Positions 55,501-64,000 of a DNA stretch of 64,000 nucleotides are shown here, one piece after another. Under the pieces are notes generated by a model. It worked only from the letters and a program-made list of their open reading frames with translations. It did no database searches and was not told the DNA's origin. The DNA is from Candidatus Borrarchaeum weybense (lineage in GTDB: Archaea; Asgardarchaeota; Sifarchaeia; Borrarchaeales; Borrarchaeaceae). Numbering within the stretch: position 1 is the first letter of the stretch; each line of letters starts with the position of its first letter. The stretch lies in assembly GCA_019057385.1 (NCBI GenBank), contig JAHQJS010000006.1, forward strand, positions 517,038 to 581,037. The letters are read 5' to 3'. The position numbers and the translations under genes were made by a program.

Positions 55501-55974
55501 TTAAAACTCTTCCAATTCTTTCAATAATTTCAATAGTCGGTCTTCTGCTCGCGTAGATATTTCTTTTTCATCGGCATGAAATTCTCTCAGTGCACGTCCA
55601 AGCCGTTTAACATTTTGTTTTATTGTAAAGCGGACAACTCCGATATTAACGGAGGGTTCTGCAATAACACATAGCACAGCTTCCTGATTAATACCTGCTG
55701 TAAAAATAACCCCAGTATCAAATTCGGAAACAACCAAATTTAAATTCCCCTCGATCTCAGTATGCTTCCCCTGTGTTTCACTGGCACAAAAAACGGCATT
55801 GCCTATGGCACCAAGACCGTCAACATCTACAGGGCGTGCGTCAAATTTTGTTACATGACCCAAAGTTAAACCTGTGCGATCTGTTAGAATCACTGTTCTA
55901 ATGGCATGGTCAGCTTTAATGAGTCCTGAAAGAACTCGATTTAATGCCTCAGATAGAGCTTTACCATCCCACAC
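55501..55974 (-). CDS. Roadblock/LC7-domain protein
   Basis: 157 residues. The fold pattern is helix (LSEALNRVLSGLIKADHAI), strand TVILTDRTGLTLGH, helix with LGAIGNAVFCASETQG, strands NLNLVVSEFDTGVIFTAGIN and AVLCVIAEPSVNIGVVRFTI, then a helical tail. Roadblock proteins bind small Ras-like GTPases such as MglA or Asgard GTPases and are abundant in Asgard genomes. No GTPase adjacent. GTG start follows GAGAGGCAGTTCTA. Confidence 0.82.
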   Translation of the reverse strand: MWDGKALSEALNRVLSGLIKADHAIRTVILTDRTGLTLGHVTKFDARPVDVDGLGAIGNAVFCASETQGKHTEIEGNLNLVVSEFDTGVIFTAGINQEAVLCVIAEPSVNIGVVRFTIKQNVKRLGRALREFHADEKEISTRAEDRLLKLLKELEEF

Positions 55975-56208
55975 TAGAACTGCCTCTCATAATGATGCTA
56001 TGTGATGCTTATTGATATCCACGATAATAGAGTATTTCAAGGATTCGGTTGTTAAGCTAACTCGAAATCTCTACAATGCATTGTTTATATTGCAGATGCT
56101 ATTTTTTTAAAAGCTTCTCTACGAAGATTTGTGAATCCATTTTCATATAATAAAAAAAGAGAGAAAGCTGGCACGTATGCGGTGATTCATCTACATATTT
56201 TCACTGCA

Positions 56209-57090
56209 TCATGCTTTTTTAATCGGTTTTATATCAACAACGGCACGTGGCACGCCCATTCTCGCGATCTTTCTATTTAGAGCTTTCACATAGCGTCTGT
56301 GAAAAGGAAGATAGAAGAATAGAGTCCATACAATGGAATGCGAAGCGGTGCCAACTGCAATTAATATAATTAATGCTACTTGCCCTGCAAATTCTGGATT
56401 TGGTGCCGTTGCTAGTTCTATAAAGAATTTCACGAAGCCCAATATGGCAGAACCACCAACGAAGCCTTCAAGTAGTCTTTGTCCAAACCCAGAAGATTTC
56501 TCGACCTCAAGATTGCCTTTTACTCGCTGGAAATAGTAAAGTGAATAGTCCCTTAAGATAAAGAGTCCTGGCATGATTAGGCCTAAAATCACTGGGCTAA
56601 CGAAGAAAATTATTATGTTTATATTAATTAACAACTGTAAAGCTTCTTCCTGAGTGACTTGAGTTATTGCTGGGAGGAAGTCTGCGAATTTAAGTAAATT
56701 GATTGCTAGTGAAATAAGGAATAATATAGGAATCCATGGTCTTACAAGACTTTGACGTACATTACCCCAAAAACGAGTCCTTCGTGATAATTCTTCTTCG
56801 ACCAATTCTTCCTCCTCTTCTTCTTCTAAGATGAAATATCCCTTTTCTAGGCTTTCAAGATCTTTTAGATCAGTATCCGCAAGTCCTGCAACAGTACGTC
56901 CTCTAAACCATAACACAAAGCGAATGACACTTGCAGAGCTGTACACCTTACCCATCGCCACCCAGACTACAATGCCCACCAGCGTAGCTACGAGCAGGAG
57001 CAGTGCTAAAGCAGGAAGAATTCCGAATACAATGAGTCCGAAAATTAATGCGAGTATTGTAGCTAGGATCTTTGTGATTTCACTTGTCAT
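56209..57090 (-). CDS. Multi-pass membrane protein, unknown
   Basis: 293 residues. Two N-terminal membrane helices (ILATILALIFGLIVFGILPA, LLLLVATLVGIVVWVAMG), an acidic cytosolic loop (LEEEEEEELVEEELS at about 92-106), then three or four helices (WIPILFLISLAINLLKFADF, IIIFFVSPVILGLIMPGLFI, ALIILIAVGTASHSIVWTLF). No family recognised. Confidence 0.65.
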   Translation of the reverse strand: MTSEITKILATILALIFGLIVFGILPALALLLLVATLVGIVVWVAMGKVYSSASVIRFVLWFRGRTVAGLADTDLKDLESLEKGYFILEEEEEEELVEEELSRRTRFWGNVRQSLVRPWIPILFLISLAINLLKFADFLPAITQVTQEEALQLLININIIIFFVSPVILGLIMPGLFILRDYSLYYFQRVKGNLEVEKSSGFGQRLLEGFVGGSAILGFVKFFIELATAPNPEFAGQVALIILIAVGTASHSIVWTLFFYLPFHRRYVKALNRKIARMGVPRAVVDIKPIKKA

Positions 57091-57260
57091 AGTCCATTAC
57101 TATCCTTTTTGGTTCTTAGAATCTCCTACGTCACGGTCTTATATGAAGCATTCGGTTATATGATAATAAGTATACGTAGAAGGAAGTAAATATCATAAAG
57201 GAAAAAATTAGAAATAAATTTTATTTTTTCGTGCGTTTCATCGAAGATTGCATCAAAAAA

Positions 57261-58547
57261 TCAGCGTTTAAGCGTTTCTTTTATCTTAATCAAAACAACA
57301 AAAAAACCTACTGCAGGCAGGATCGACATCAATAGAAACATAACTTGCATGCCTACAATTTGTGCAATTATACCGCCAAGAAGTCCGCCTACAGCACCGC
57401 CTCCAAAGATACATGTTGTTAGAAGCCCCATAGCCTCTGCTCGCTGTGTTTCAGGTGTAACGTCAGTTACATAACAGTTGTTGCCGTTCTCAAGGCATGA
57501 GAATGTAAATGCCAAAAGAAACTGAGTTGGGATAATCCATAAGAAATTAGGACTTAAAGCATAGAAAATCTCCACCATTGAAGTACCAGCGAGTCCTACA
57601 AGAATCATTGGCTTTCGTCCGATTATATCGCACAATTTTCCAGCCAAAGGTTGAAAAAACGCTCCTGCAAGCACAAAATTGATCGCTATTAATATCCCAA
57701 CCCAAAAATCGCTAGCACCTAGTATAGTACTCAGATACACTGCAAATAAGGTCCATATCCCCCAAAATGAAATATAGCGAATAAAAGTGACGCTAAAAAG
57801 AACGTGTAGATTGCCCTGCTTGACATAAGATTCACTAACATTAGTGGGAATGAATTTCCTTTTCAATATACTAAAAACTTGCCTTGGATTTAATGGAACA
57901 CTTATGACTTTGCTGTCAACACGCCTTAAGAAAATTAAACTAATAATCGCTCCTGATCCTGCCAAGATCGCTGCCAAGACCACACTCATCTGTATCGAGA
58001 TATATTGTGCAACAAATCCTCCAGAAAATGAACCAATAGCATATCCAAGAGATGTTGAAGCTGTAAGAAAACCGAAAAACTTTCCTCTCTCTCCAGTCGA
58101 AGCCAAAGAGCCAACTATCGCTAATACTGCCGGACGGAATGCAGATGCTATAAATCCGAATAACGCCATTAAAAGTACCACAATAATTGGTACTTCGACA
58201 ATTGAAGTAATGAAGAGGACAATAGCACAACCAATTAGACTTGAAGAAAGAAATATCTTCCTTTTTCCGAACGCATCAGAAAGTACTCCCCAAACAACGC
58301 TAAATATTGTGGTAGTAATATAATAAAAAGAAATCACTAATCCGGTTACTACAAGACTTGCTCCTAGTCTATTGACATATAACGGTAAAATAACAAGAGG
58401 CAAGAACGTAGCAAATGAATACATCAGATTAGTCGTAATTACTGTAGCAAAACCCCTGCGCACTTCATAGATCTCCAATAATTTCACTGTTGGGTATAGG
58501 TAGAAATTGCTTGAGGGAGAAAAGAGTACATAGTTGTACTTCTTCAA
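57261..58547 (-). CDS. Major facilitator superfamily transporter
   Basis: 428 residues with 12 probable membrane helices. MFS loop motif GVLSDAFGKRK between helices 2 and 3 and its echo GKLCDIIGRKP after helix 8. Efflux or sugar/drug transport is possible. Starts at ATG 58547, although the first about 30 residues are hydrophilic and a later start is possible. Confidence 0.85.
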   Translation of the reverse strand: MKKYNYVLFSPSSNFYLYPTVKLLEIYEVRRGFATVITTNLMYSFATFLPLVILPLYVNRLGASLVVTGLVISFYYITTTIFSVVWGVLSDAFGKRKIFLSSSLIGCAIVLFITSIVEVPIIVVLLMALFGFIASAFRPAVLAIVGSLASTGERGKFFGFLTASTSLGYAIGSFSGGFVAQYISIQMSVVLAAILAGSGAIISLIFLRRVDSKVISVPLNPRQVFSILKRKFIPTNVSESYVKQGNLHVLFSVTFIRYISFWGIWTLFAVYLSTILGASDFWVGILIAINFVLAGAFFQPLAGKLCDIIGRKPMILVGLAGTSMVEIFYALSPNFLWIIPTQFLLAFTFSCLENGNNCYVTDVTPETQRAEAMGLLTTCIFGGGAVGGLLGGIIAQIVGMQVMFLLMSILPAVGFFVVLIKIKETLKR

Positions 58548-58991
58548 CAGGTATGGAGTGCACTAAAAAAATCAATCCTCAAATACTTTTTCCTTACATT
58601 TTCAAATGGTAGGTAAATATTAAATTCAGTTTTAATAACATTGTGAATAACTTTATGAGTATGAACTGTCATTGAACTGCATCTAAACAAAAAATTGTTC
58701 AAAGCTTGGCTAGACCGAAAATCTAGCTATACATAACAGATGAAGGGTGAGCAGAGACGGTGGTGGAGAGTTTTAGTTTTATTAAAACTAGTGCCGCCTC
58801 TGCTCATGAGTTACCCTATGCGCATATATATGACTATTTTGGTAAAACTCTCCTCTTAGTCTGGTAAAACTCTCCTCTATTTAAAAATAGTGCGCGCAAA
58901 ATATTTATAATAAGAAGAGCGGATTATAAGTGCATAGTACAAAAAGGAAAATACAACAAGTTTTAACAAAAATTACACAAGGGGAAACAGT
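58548..58991. promoter_or_regulatory. htpX upstream region: long hairpin and repeated TAAAACTCTCC box
   Basis: A long stem-loop (GAGCAGAG at 58750-58757 with CTCTGCTC at 58798-58805) has an inner TAGTTTTA/TTAAAACTA pair. Downstream are two direct copies of TGGTAAAACTCTCCTCT (58840-58856, 58862-58878), and the stem contains the inverse GGAGAGTTTTA (58765-58775). A TATA-like AATATTTATAATA lies at about 58900-58912, with the ATG 80 bp later. These look like operator sites just above the core promoter. Confidence 0.55.
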
Positions 58992-60011
58992 ATGGGAGTT
59001 GCTTTGCTCAGATTGAAGTCATGGTTTTATCTCTTACTACAATTTGGATATGTATTCCTTGTTATTCTTTTTTTAGGGGTTCTTTTTCTAGGAATGACAA
59101 ATTTACTCGTTTATTTTGTGTTTGGCATAATAATTTTCGTGTTCTTCTATTTGATCTCAAATTATACTATGAAAAGAAGAATTAAAAAGAATGGAATTCA
59201 TTTAGAAGGAGAGGCACTTACACGTTCTGTGGGAGGCGGCTATACTGGAGGACAGATTTTTGACATGGTCAGCGAAGTATGTACTAAAAGCAATAAGCCT
59301 ATTCCACGGAATCTATATGTCCTAAGAGACTCAAGTCTTAATGCATTCACTTTCGGTGGAGGCAGAGGGGCATGGCTAGTAGTTCACGAAGGACTTCTGC
59401 GAGGATTACGAGAAGATGAAATAAAGGCTGTGATTGCTCATGAAGTTGGTCACATTCGCCACGGCGATGCTCGAATGATGATTGCCCTTATGGCGATTCC
59501 TTTTATTGTGGGGCTCATCGCAAGAAGTTTACTTTGGGGAGGTATTTACGGAAGTTACGGCGCTCGTAGGCAACGAGGAGGTGGAGCGGCTGTTGCAATG
59601 CTTATTGGTGGAATATTATTAGTGTCGGTATTCTTTCTCCAACTGCTCAGCTTAGCTTTTTCGAGATCTAGAGAATACTTAGCGGATGTTCATGGAGCCC
59701 GTGTAGCGGGACCAGAAGCTATGTCTAATGCCTTACTACGTATAAGTAACGGTATTTCAGTAAATGACATTGCTGCACGTCAGAGTTCAAAAATGGCAGA
59801 TTCGCTTCTCATAAGTCCACGTTACCTTTCCCATGGGCGAGAAGGTAGCTATTGGGCATCTTTTGATGTCGACAGATCGGGGGCTTTGGATACAGAAGAA
59901 CTTAGAAATGCAGCATCTCGGACAAAAAGAGTCGGTGATGGTGTTCTTTCAACACATCCTGCTATACACAATAGGATTCTAAATATCGCGAAAAATGTCT
60001 TAATGACATAA
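58992..60011 (+). CDS. htpX: M48 (HtpX-like) membrane metalloprotease with an EF-hand loop
   Basis: 339 residues. Two N-terminal membrane helices, the zinc motif AVIAHEVGHIRHGDARM (H150, E151, H154), two more helices (LMAIPFIVGLIARSLLWG and MLIGGILLVSVFFLQLLSLA), then SRSREYLADVHGA with the third ligand E228. Near the C-terminus, D292-V-D294-R-S296-G-A-L-D300-T-E-E303 is a perfect EF-hand calcium loop, which is not a known HtpX feature. Membrane protein quality control is the usual role. ATG after GGGGAAACAGT. Confidence 0.87.
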   Translation: MGVALLRLKSWFYLLLQFGYVFLVILFLGVLFLGMTNLLVYFVFGIIIFVFFYLISNYTMKRRIKKNGIHLEGEALTRSVGGGYTGGQIFDMVSEVCTKSNKPIPRNLYVLRDSSLNAFTFGGGRGAWLVVHEGLLRGLREDEIKAVIAHEVGHIRHGDARMMIALMAIPFIVGLIARSLLWGGIYGSYGARRQRGGGAAVAMLIGGILLVSVFFLQLLSLAFSRSREYLADVHGARVAGPEAMSNALLRISNGISVNDIAARQSSKMADSLLISPRYLSHGREGSYWASFDVDRSGALDTEELRNAASRTKRVGDGVLSTHPAIHNRILNIAKNVLMT

Positions 60012-60061
60012 AAATTCGTTTTTTTCTTTTTCTATTTTTAATTAAAAAATAAAAAAGAGGT

Positions 60062-61885
60062 TTAATCGACAATTTGTAAACGTCGAAGCGTTTCCTGCTT
60101 TGGAATTCCGTTTTGATCCCACTCGCGTAGATCATAGTATTCGCTAAGCATCGTGTTGAAGTTTTCTTTTCCAATAACTTTTCCAGCAGCTGGGCCATTA
60201 GGCAATGGTTCTTCGAGGATTCTATAAGGTATTTTATCATCCTTTCTAGATACTCCTTGTTGTGTTGCAATATACCTCTCTGTATTGCAAATTCTTTCAC
60301 CTATCTCGCCTAGATTCCAGCTCTCGGTTCCTGTAATTGCCTTAAGGAGTGCAATGATCATATCTTCGGGAACTGCCCTGCTTCCTATTACGCAGACAAT
60401 GCAGCTATCTAATATGCTACGGAAGTGTTGCAGTCCTATCACTAAACCTGCCTTTCCGTCTGTGGAAAACCTGTCATACTCACCAGTTAAAACTTCTGCA
60501 CCGATAGTCCATGATTTCAAATGACACGCCCCCCTAGGCGATGTAGCATACCCCAATGCCATCCCCCAGACTGCGCGTGGGTCGTAGGCTGGAAATTCCA
60601 GTCCCTTCACTTGGAGTGCAAAATTCATTGAGTCTTGACCGACTTTTTCAGCGCATGCTCTCGTTCCTTCCGCAAGAACATTACCGAATCCTTCTCTATT
60701 AGCCATCATTTCAATAAGCTTTAAAATTGATTCCTCATCGCCCCATTTTAGTTCAGGCAGTTCTGCTTTCCAGTGATCTAAGTAGCCCTTTTCATAGCAT
60801 TCTAGCGCAAAGCCAGCAGTTACACCGGCAGAAATAGTATCCATTCCATATTCATCACAGAGAATGTTCGCCATAAGAGTTCCATTGAATTCATTCATAC
60901 CGCAGTTAGTCCCCAAACTCCAGAAACTTTCGTATTCAGGTCCGTCAGCAATTTTTCCTTTATGTTTTCCTTCTTTAATCTCACTTAGTTTGCCACAGAC
61001 TAGTGTGCACCCATAACAACCTGTATTTTTCGTAACATAATTAGCTACCCATGTTTCAGCGTCAAATTTACCGATGAGATCCATTTGTGCAATTTGCCCA
61101 TTTTTGCCTGTATAGACGCCGTTTTCGCTCATTGATGCAATAAGTTGAACCGTACCCAATCTATGAAAGTTTTGAGCAGCTGGATTCTCTTTTGTTTCGC
61201 GGGTCACATCTTTAATCAAAGCCTTTAATTTATCTTCGTCATGTAATTCTGGTGTTTTTGAGCCTTTTGCAACCATAGCTTTAAGGTTTTTTGAACCAAA
61301 AACCGCTCCAAGTCCTCCTCTTCCTGCTGCCCTATGATTGTGTGCTACTACGTCAAACACTGAGGCAACTTCTACTAATTTTTCTCCCGCAGGCCCTATC
61401 ATTACAGCGCTAGGAAAATTTTCCTTTTCTTCAAGTTTCTTCCGTGTTTCACTTACTTTCAACCCCCATAATTGTGAAGCGTCTTCGAAACGTATTTGAT
61501 CATCTTGAATTGCTAGATATACTGGCGTCTCTGAAGCACCAGTGAGCATTAAACCATCGTATCCACTTCGTTTTAATTCGACACCGAAGCGTCCACCAGT
61601 GTTCGTACAAAGATATATGCCAGTTAACGGACTTTTACTGACAAATTCATACCTTTGACATACTGGTATCATAGGTTTTGTGCCAGTAAATGGCCCTAGC
61701 ATACAGAAAATGGAATTTTCGGGTGAAAGTGGATCAACGTTTGGTGGAACATTGTCTAACATAAGTCGTGCGCCTAGTCCACGTCCTCCTATATAATGCT
61801 TTGCCAGTTTTTCTTCTAACGGAATTTCTTTTATCGCTTTATTTGTGAGATCAATGCTTAAGATTTTTCCCATATAACCTTTCAT
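60062..61885 (-). CDS. aor: Aldehyde:ferredoxin oxidoreductase (tungsten/molybdenum pterin)
   Basis: 607 residues, full family length. The N-terminus KILSIDLTNKAIKEIPLEEK, GGRGLGARLM, and pterin-binding RAAGRGGLGAVFGSKNLKAM are diagnostic. The 4Fe-4S ligands include GCYGCTLVCGKL and a later cysteine in ILDSCIVC. It would oxidise aldehydes to acids with ferredoxin, or reduce acids, using a tungstopterin. Substrate may vary by paralogue. No cofactor-synthesis gene is adjacent. Confidence 0.92.
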   Translation of the reverse strand: MKGYMGKILSIDLTNKAIKEIPLEEKLAKHYIGGRGLGARLMLDNVPPNVDPLSPENSIFCMLGPFTGTKPMIPVCQRYEFVSKSPLTGIYLCTNTGGRFGVELKRSGYDGLMLTGASETPVYLAIQDDQIRFEDASQLWGLKVSETRKKLEEKENFPSAVMIGPAGEKLVEVASVFDVVAHNHRAAGRGGLGAVFGSKNLKAMVAKGSKTPELHDEDKLKALIKDVTRETKENPAAQNFHRLGTVQLIASMSENGVYTGKNGQIAQMDLIGKFDAETWVANYVTKNTGCYGCTLVCGKLSEIKEGKHKGKIADGPEYESFWSLGTNCGMNEFNGTLMANILCDEYGMDTISAGVTAGFALECYEKGYLDHWKAELPELKWGDEESILKLIEMMANREGFGNVLAEGTRACAEKVGQDSMNFALQVKGLEFPAYDPRAVWGMALGYATSPRGACHLKSWTIGAEVLTGEYDRFSTDGKAGLVIGLQHFRSILDSCIVCVIGSRAVPEDMIIALLKAITGTESWNLGEIGERICNTERYIATQQGVSRKDDKIPYRILEEPLPNGPAAGKVIGKENFNTMLSEYYDLREWDQNGIPKQETLRRLQIVD

Positions 61886-62021
61886 TCGTGCTCACCTTTC
61901 AATTCTAATCATTTCGGTTCTTTTAGAAATCCTCTTCTTTATGTTTGTCGGTTTCTTTTTAATTGTTTGCAAAAGTAAAGTATGAAAAAGTATATTTTAG
62001 AATTAAACCACAAATCTTGAA

Positions 62022-63476
62022 TTAAATTGAACTAAAAAGAATAACAACAACTGAAATGACAAGTCCGCCTATTAATGCAACAATCACGCCCGATTTCATC
62101 AAATCCTTTCTATCTATTACACCAGTGTTAACAAGCAAGGCATTATTTGGTGTACCAAAAACAGTACAGAGTGCAAGAGATGCTGCTAATCCCACAGCCA
62201 TAACTGTGACACTTGGATTCAAGCCTAAAAGAAGTGCTATGCTTATGGCAATTGGTGTGCAAATAGCAACAGTTGCAGTATTTGCCAGTACATTGGTTAT
62301 TAAAATAGTTACAAATGTGATTAAAATAACTACTGCAAAAAGTGGAATCCCAGCTAAAGGTTGGATGAGGAGAGTAGCGATCCAGTTTGCGGTGCCAGAC
62401 ACTAAAAACGCCTTGCCTAAAGCTATGCCTGCGCCTAAGAGCAAATACATACCAAAAGCTCCCAGACGCGCATCGTCCCACTCTAACGCCCCTATGGCAA
62501 AAAGTATCACTGCAGCTGCAATACCCACCACTGCGACACTAAGGAGTGTTCGTGGCAGTCCGAAGGCAGCCTCAATCTCTGAACCTATAATCCATAGAAT
62601 CACCGTAGGTATAAACACACCTAATGTCTTTTTCTCACCATTTGACAAAGGAGGTAGGTTAGAACGCTCTTGACGAATTTCTGAAATATTTATGGAGGGT
62701 AGTTTGACAGGAAAAAGTTTTAATAAAACTAGAAGAGTTGCGATCATTATAAGAAGTGCAGATGGAAGTCCAATTTTCATCCAATCAATAAATGTAAAGG
62801 TTGTAACTTCTTCAATAAATCCTGATGCTAGTGCGTTTGGACCGGTTCCTGTAATTGTTGCCATACCGCCTAAAGCAGTACCGATGCTTGCACCAACAAG
62901 CAGTAAAATAGTTAAGTTTTTTTTATCTTGTGGATCTTCTATCTTTTCAACAATTACCAAAATTATTGGAATAAAAATTGCTAGTACTGCAGTATTTGAT
63001 ATCCACATACTCAAAAAGGTAGTTACAAATAAAAGTGCTAGAAGAACGCTTTTAATAGACCCTTTTATATTAGAAAGAATCATTAGAGAAAGACGACGAT
63101 CTAGACCATGTTTTCTTATTGCTTCAGCAATAATAATCGATGATAATAAAATATAGATTACTGGATGTGCAAAGGAAGCAAATGCTGCAGTTGCACCTTC
63201 CTCAAACACTCCATAAGCGACCAATAATACAGGTACTATAAGAGATGTAACGGGAAGAGGTAGTACTTCAAAACTCCACATAAGTGCCGCAAAGAGAAAA
63301 ATGCCTAAAGTCCATTGTATTTTCTGAGGGATCGGAAGAGGAAAAAATGTAAAGAACATCAATACAATAACTGAAATAATTAATTTCAATTTCTTCTTTT
63401 CAGTTTGGAGACGTCCTTTAAGTGCCTCTTGAAAATAACGTCCTGTAATCTTCTTTACGTCATTATTTTCTGTCAT
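62022..63476 (-). CDS. DASS/SLC13-type anion symporter
   Basis: 484 residues with about 11 membrane helices and two related halves. Family signs: FPLPIPQKIQWTLGIFLFAA, ISNTAVLAIFIPIILVIVE, GGMATITGTGPNALASGF and, in the second half, ITNVLANTATVAICTPIAIS with TPNNALLVNTG near the end. Such proteins carry dicarboxylates, citrate or sulfate with sodium. ATG at 63476. Confidence 0.87.
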   Translation of the reverse strand: MTENNDVKKITGRYFQEALKGRLQTEKKKLKLIISVIVLMFFTFFPLPIPQKIQWTLGIFLFAALMWSFEVLPLPVTSLIVPVLLVAYGVFEEGATAAFASFAHPVIYILLSSIIIAEAIRKHGLDRRLSLMILSNIKGSIKSVLLALLFVTTFLSMWISNTAVLAIFIPIILVIVEKIEDPQDKKNLTILLLVGASIGTALGGMATITGTGPNALASGFIEEVTTFTFIDWMKIGLPSALLIMIATLLVLLKLFPVKLPSINISEIRQERSNLPPLSNGEKKTLGVFIPTVILWIIGSEIEAAFGLPRTLLSVAVVGIAAAVILFAIGALEWDDARLGAFGMYLLLGAGIALGKAFLVSGTANWIATLLIQPLAGIPLFAVVILITFVTILITNVLANTATVAICTPIAISIALLLGLNPSVTVMAVGLAASLALCTVFGTPNNALLVNTGVIDRKDLMKSGVIVALIGGLVISVVVILFSSI

Positions 63477-63609
63477 ATCATTTCAACATTAGGATGTAAT
63501 TTTTATATTAAAAAAGAAATTTTAAGCTTTAATGCATCAGAAGAACTCAATTAAACAAAACAGTGACAAGAATTAGAGTATGAAATTAAGAATTATGAAT
63601 GAAGGTGAA

Positions 63610-64000
63610 CTAACCTCGATCTTCTATAATTCTTTTGGCAATTGAATACTTTGTAAGCCGATCAACAGTTTTTCTGCTGAGTACACCAACCAGTTTACCT
63701 TCGTCGTTCACAACCACTAATCTGTGCACTTTTGATTTCAAGAATTCATCATCAGAAATGTCTAAAGCGTTTTTATTCTCATGGACTGTATGGACTGGCT
63801 TCACCATAACGTCACGCGCCAATAATATAGTTGGGTTCTTCCCTTCCGCAATTAGTTTAAAAATAATACCGTCAGTAACGATACCTACTGGTTTTTCATT
63901 TTCTAAGACGACAACACTACCCACCCAATTATCTAACATCATTTTAGAAACCATGGGTATACTCTCATCAGGTCTACAGGTTACAACATTGCGCCGTGCT
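63610..64000 (-). CDS. CBS-domain protein (5' end beyond window)
   Basis: The frame stays open to the right edge: upstream of the ATG at 63954 it reads NVVTCRPDESIPMVSKMM, a typical first CBS strand and helix, so the true start lies outside. Two CBS motifs are visible (VGSVVVLENEKPVGIVTDG and VHRLVVVNDEGKLVGVLSRK). Such pairs sense adenosine nucleotides and regulate enzymes or transport. Stop TAG at 63610-63612. Confidence 0.85.
   Translation of the reverse strand, partial: ARRNVVTCRPDESIPMVSKMMLDNWVGSVVVLENEKPVGIVTDGIIFKLIAEGKNPTILLARDVMVKPVHTVHENKNALDISDDEFLKSKVHRLVVVNDEGKLVGVLSRKTVDRLTKYSIAKRIIEDRG

Noticed and set aside
1..64000. CRISPR arrays, tRNA or rRNA genes
   Set aside because: None were seen on either strand by eye; short structured RNAs could still be missed without a covariance search.

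Overview
The window looks like chromosome from an archaeon, most likely an Asgard (Promethearchaeota) lineage. Archaeal signs are topoisomerase VI (A and B), a TATA-binding-protein gene, TATA-box promoters and KaiC/RAD55-type ATPases. Eukaryote-like signs are a roadblock/LC7 protein, two tandem longin-type proteins, an MIT-domain protein, a Cdc48-N-domain adaptor, a DPM2-like membrane protein, a histone-fold protein and a histone deacetylase-family protein. The DNA is AT-rich, and many starts follow an AGGTGA-type ribosome binding site. The assignment is inferred from gene content; no 16S rRNA or tRNA gene was seen.

Region 1 (1-13340, minus strand) is a chromatin/topology block. A histone-fold protein is followed by top6B, top6A, a 968-residue HEAT protein and then a giant gene that runs off the left edge. 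In the giant gene a complete Top6B-like ATPase/H2TH/transducer module is fused to about 18 helical hairpin-like repeats and a long coiled coil (at least 2255 residues). This is the most striking single gene here.

Region 2 (13490-24750) holds an IscB element inserted at the 3' end of a KaiC-like gene, a glycerol dehydrogenase, the longin pair, a TnpB element, a nucleotide-sugar decarboxylase-like SDR and several unknowns. TnpB-type right ends and noncoding guide-RNA-scaffold elements are scattered from 16.7 to 39 kb. Two of them sit exactly at gene 3' ends and supply the stop codon.

Region 3 (24737-36790) has a TBP gene interrupted by three 30-34 nt insertions, a Cdc48-N/zinc-ribbon protein, a two-CxxC protein disulfide oxidoreductase, two helical-repeat proteins, a DPM2-like protein, a two-subunit UxaA-type dehydratase, a broken OsmC gene, a COG2522-type regulator and a coiled-coil protein with an acidic tail.

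Region 4 (37099-44400) is metabolic (MetV-MetF and IlvD) plus a HEAT/winged-helix protein and a PD-(D/E)xK nuclease-like protein.

Region 5 (44400-50800) carries a compact, translationally coupled RAMP / RAMP-like+HD / 52-residue operon with no CRISPR array in the window and a divergent ribbon-helix-helix gene. Next to it are an MIT-nuclease fusion, a histone deacetylase homologue and an amidohydrolase.

Region 6 (50880-64000) contains an unknown protein, a CPBP membrane protease, a 5'-truncated isochorismatase-family gene, TrmO, a roadblock protein, an MFS transporter, an M48 protease with a consensus EF-hand loop, aldehyde:ferredoxin oxidoreductase, a DASS-type transporter and a CBS-domain protein cut by the right edge. 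MetFV and AOR fit an anaerobic, folate/ferredoxin-based metabolism.

Best candidates for something undescribed are the giant Top6B fusion with its HEAT partner, the RAMP-HD-small operon, the MIT-nuclease fusion and the TBP gene with short insertions.
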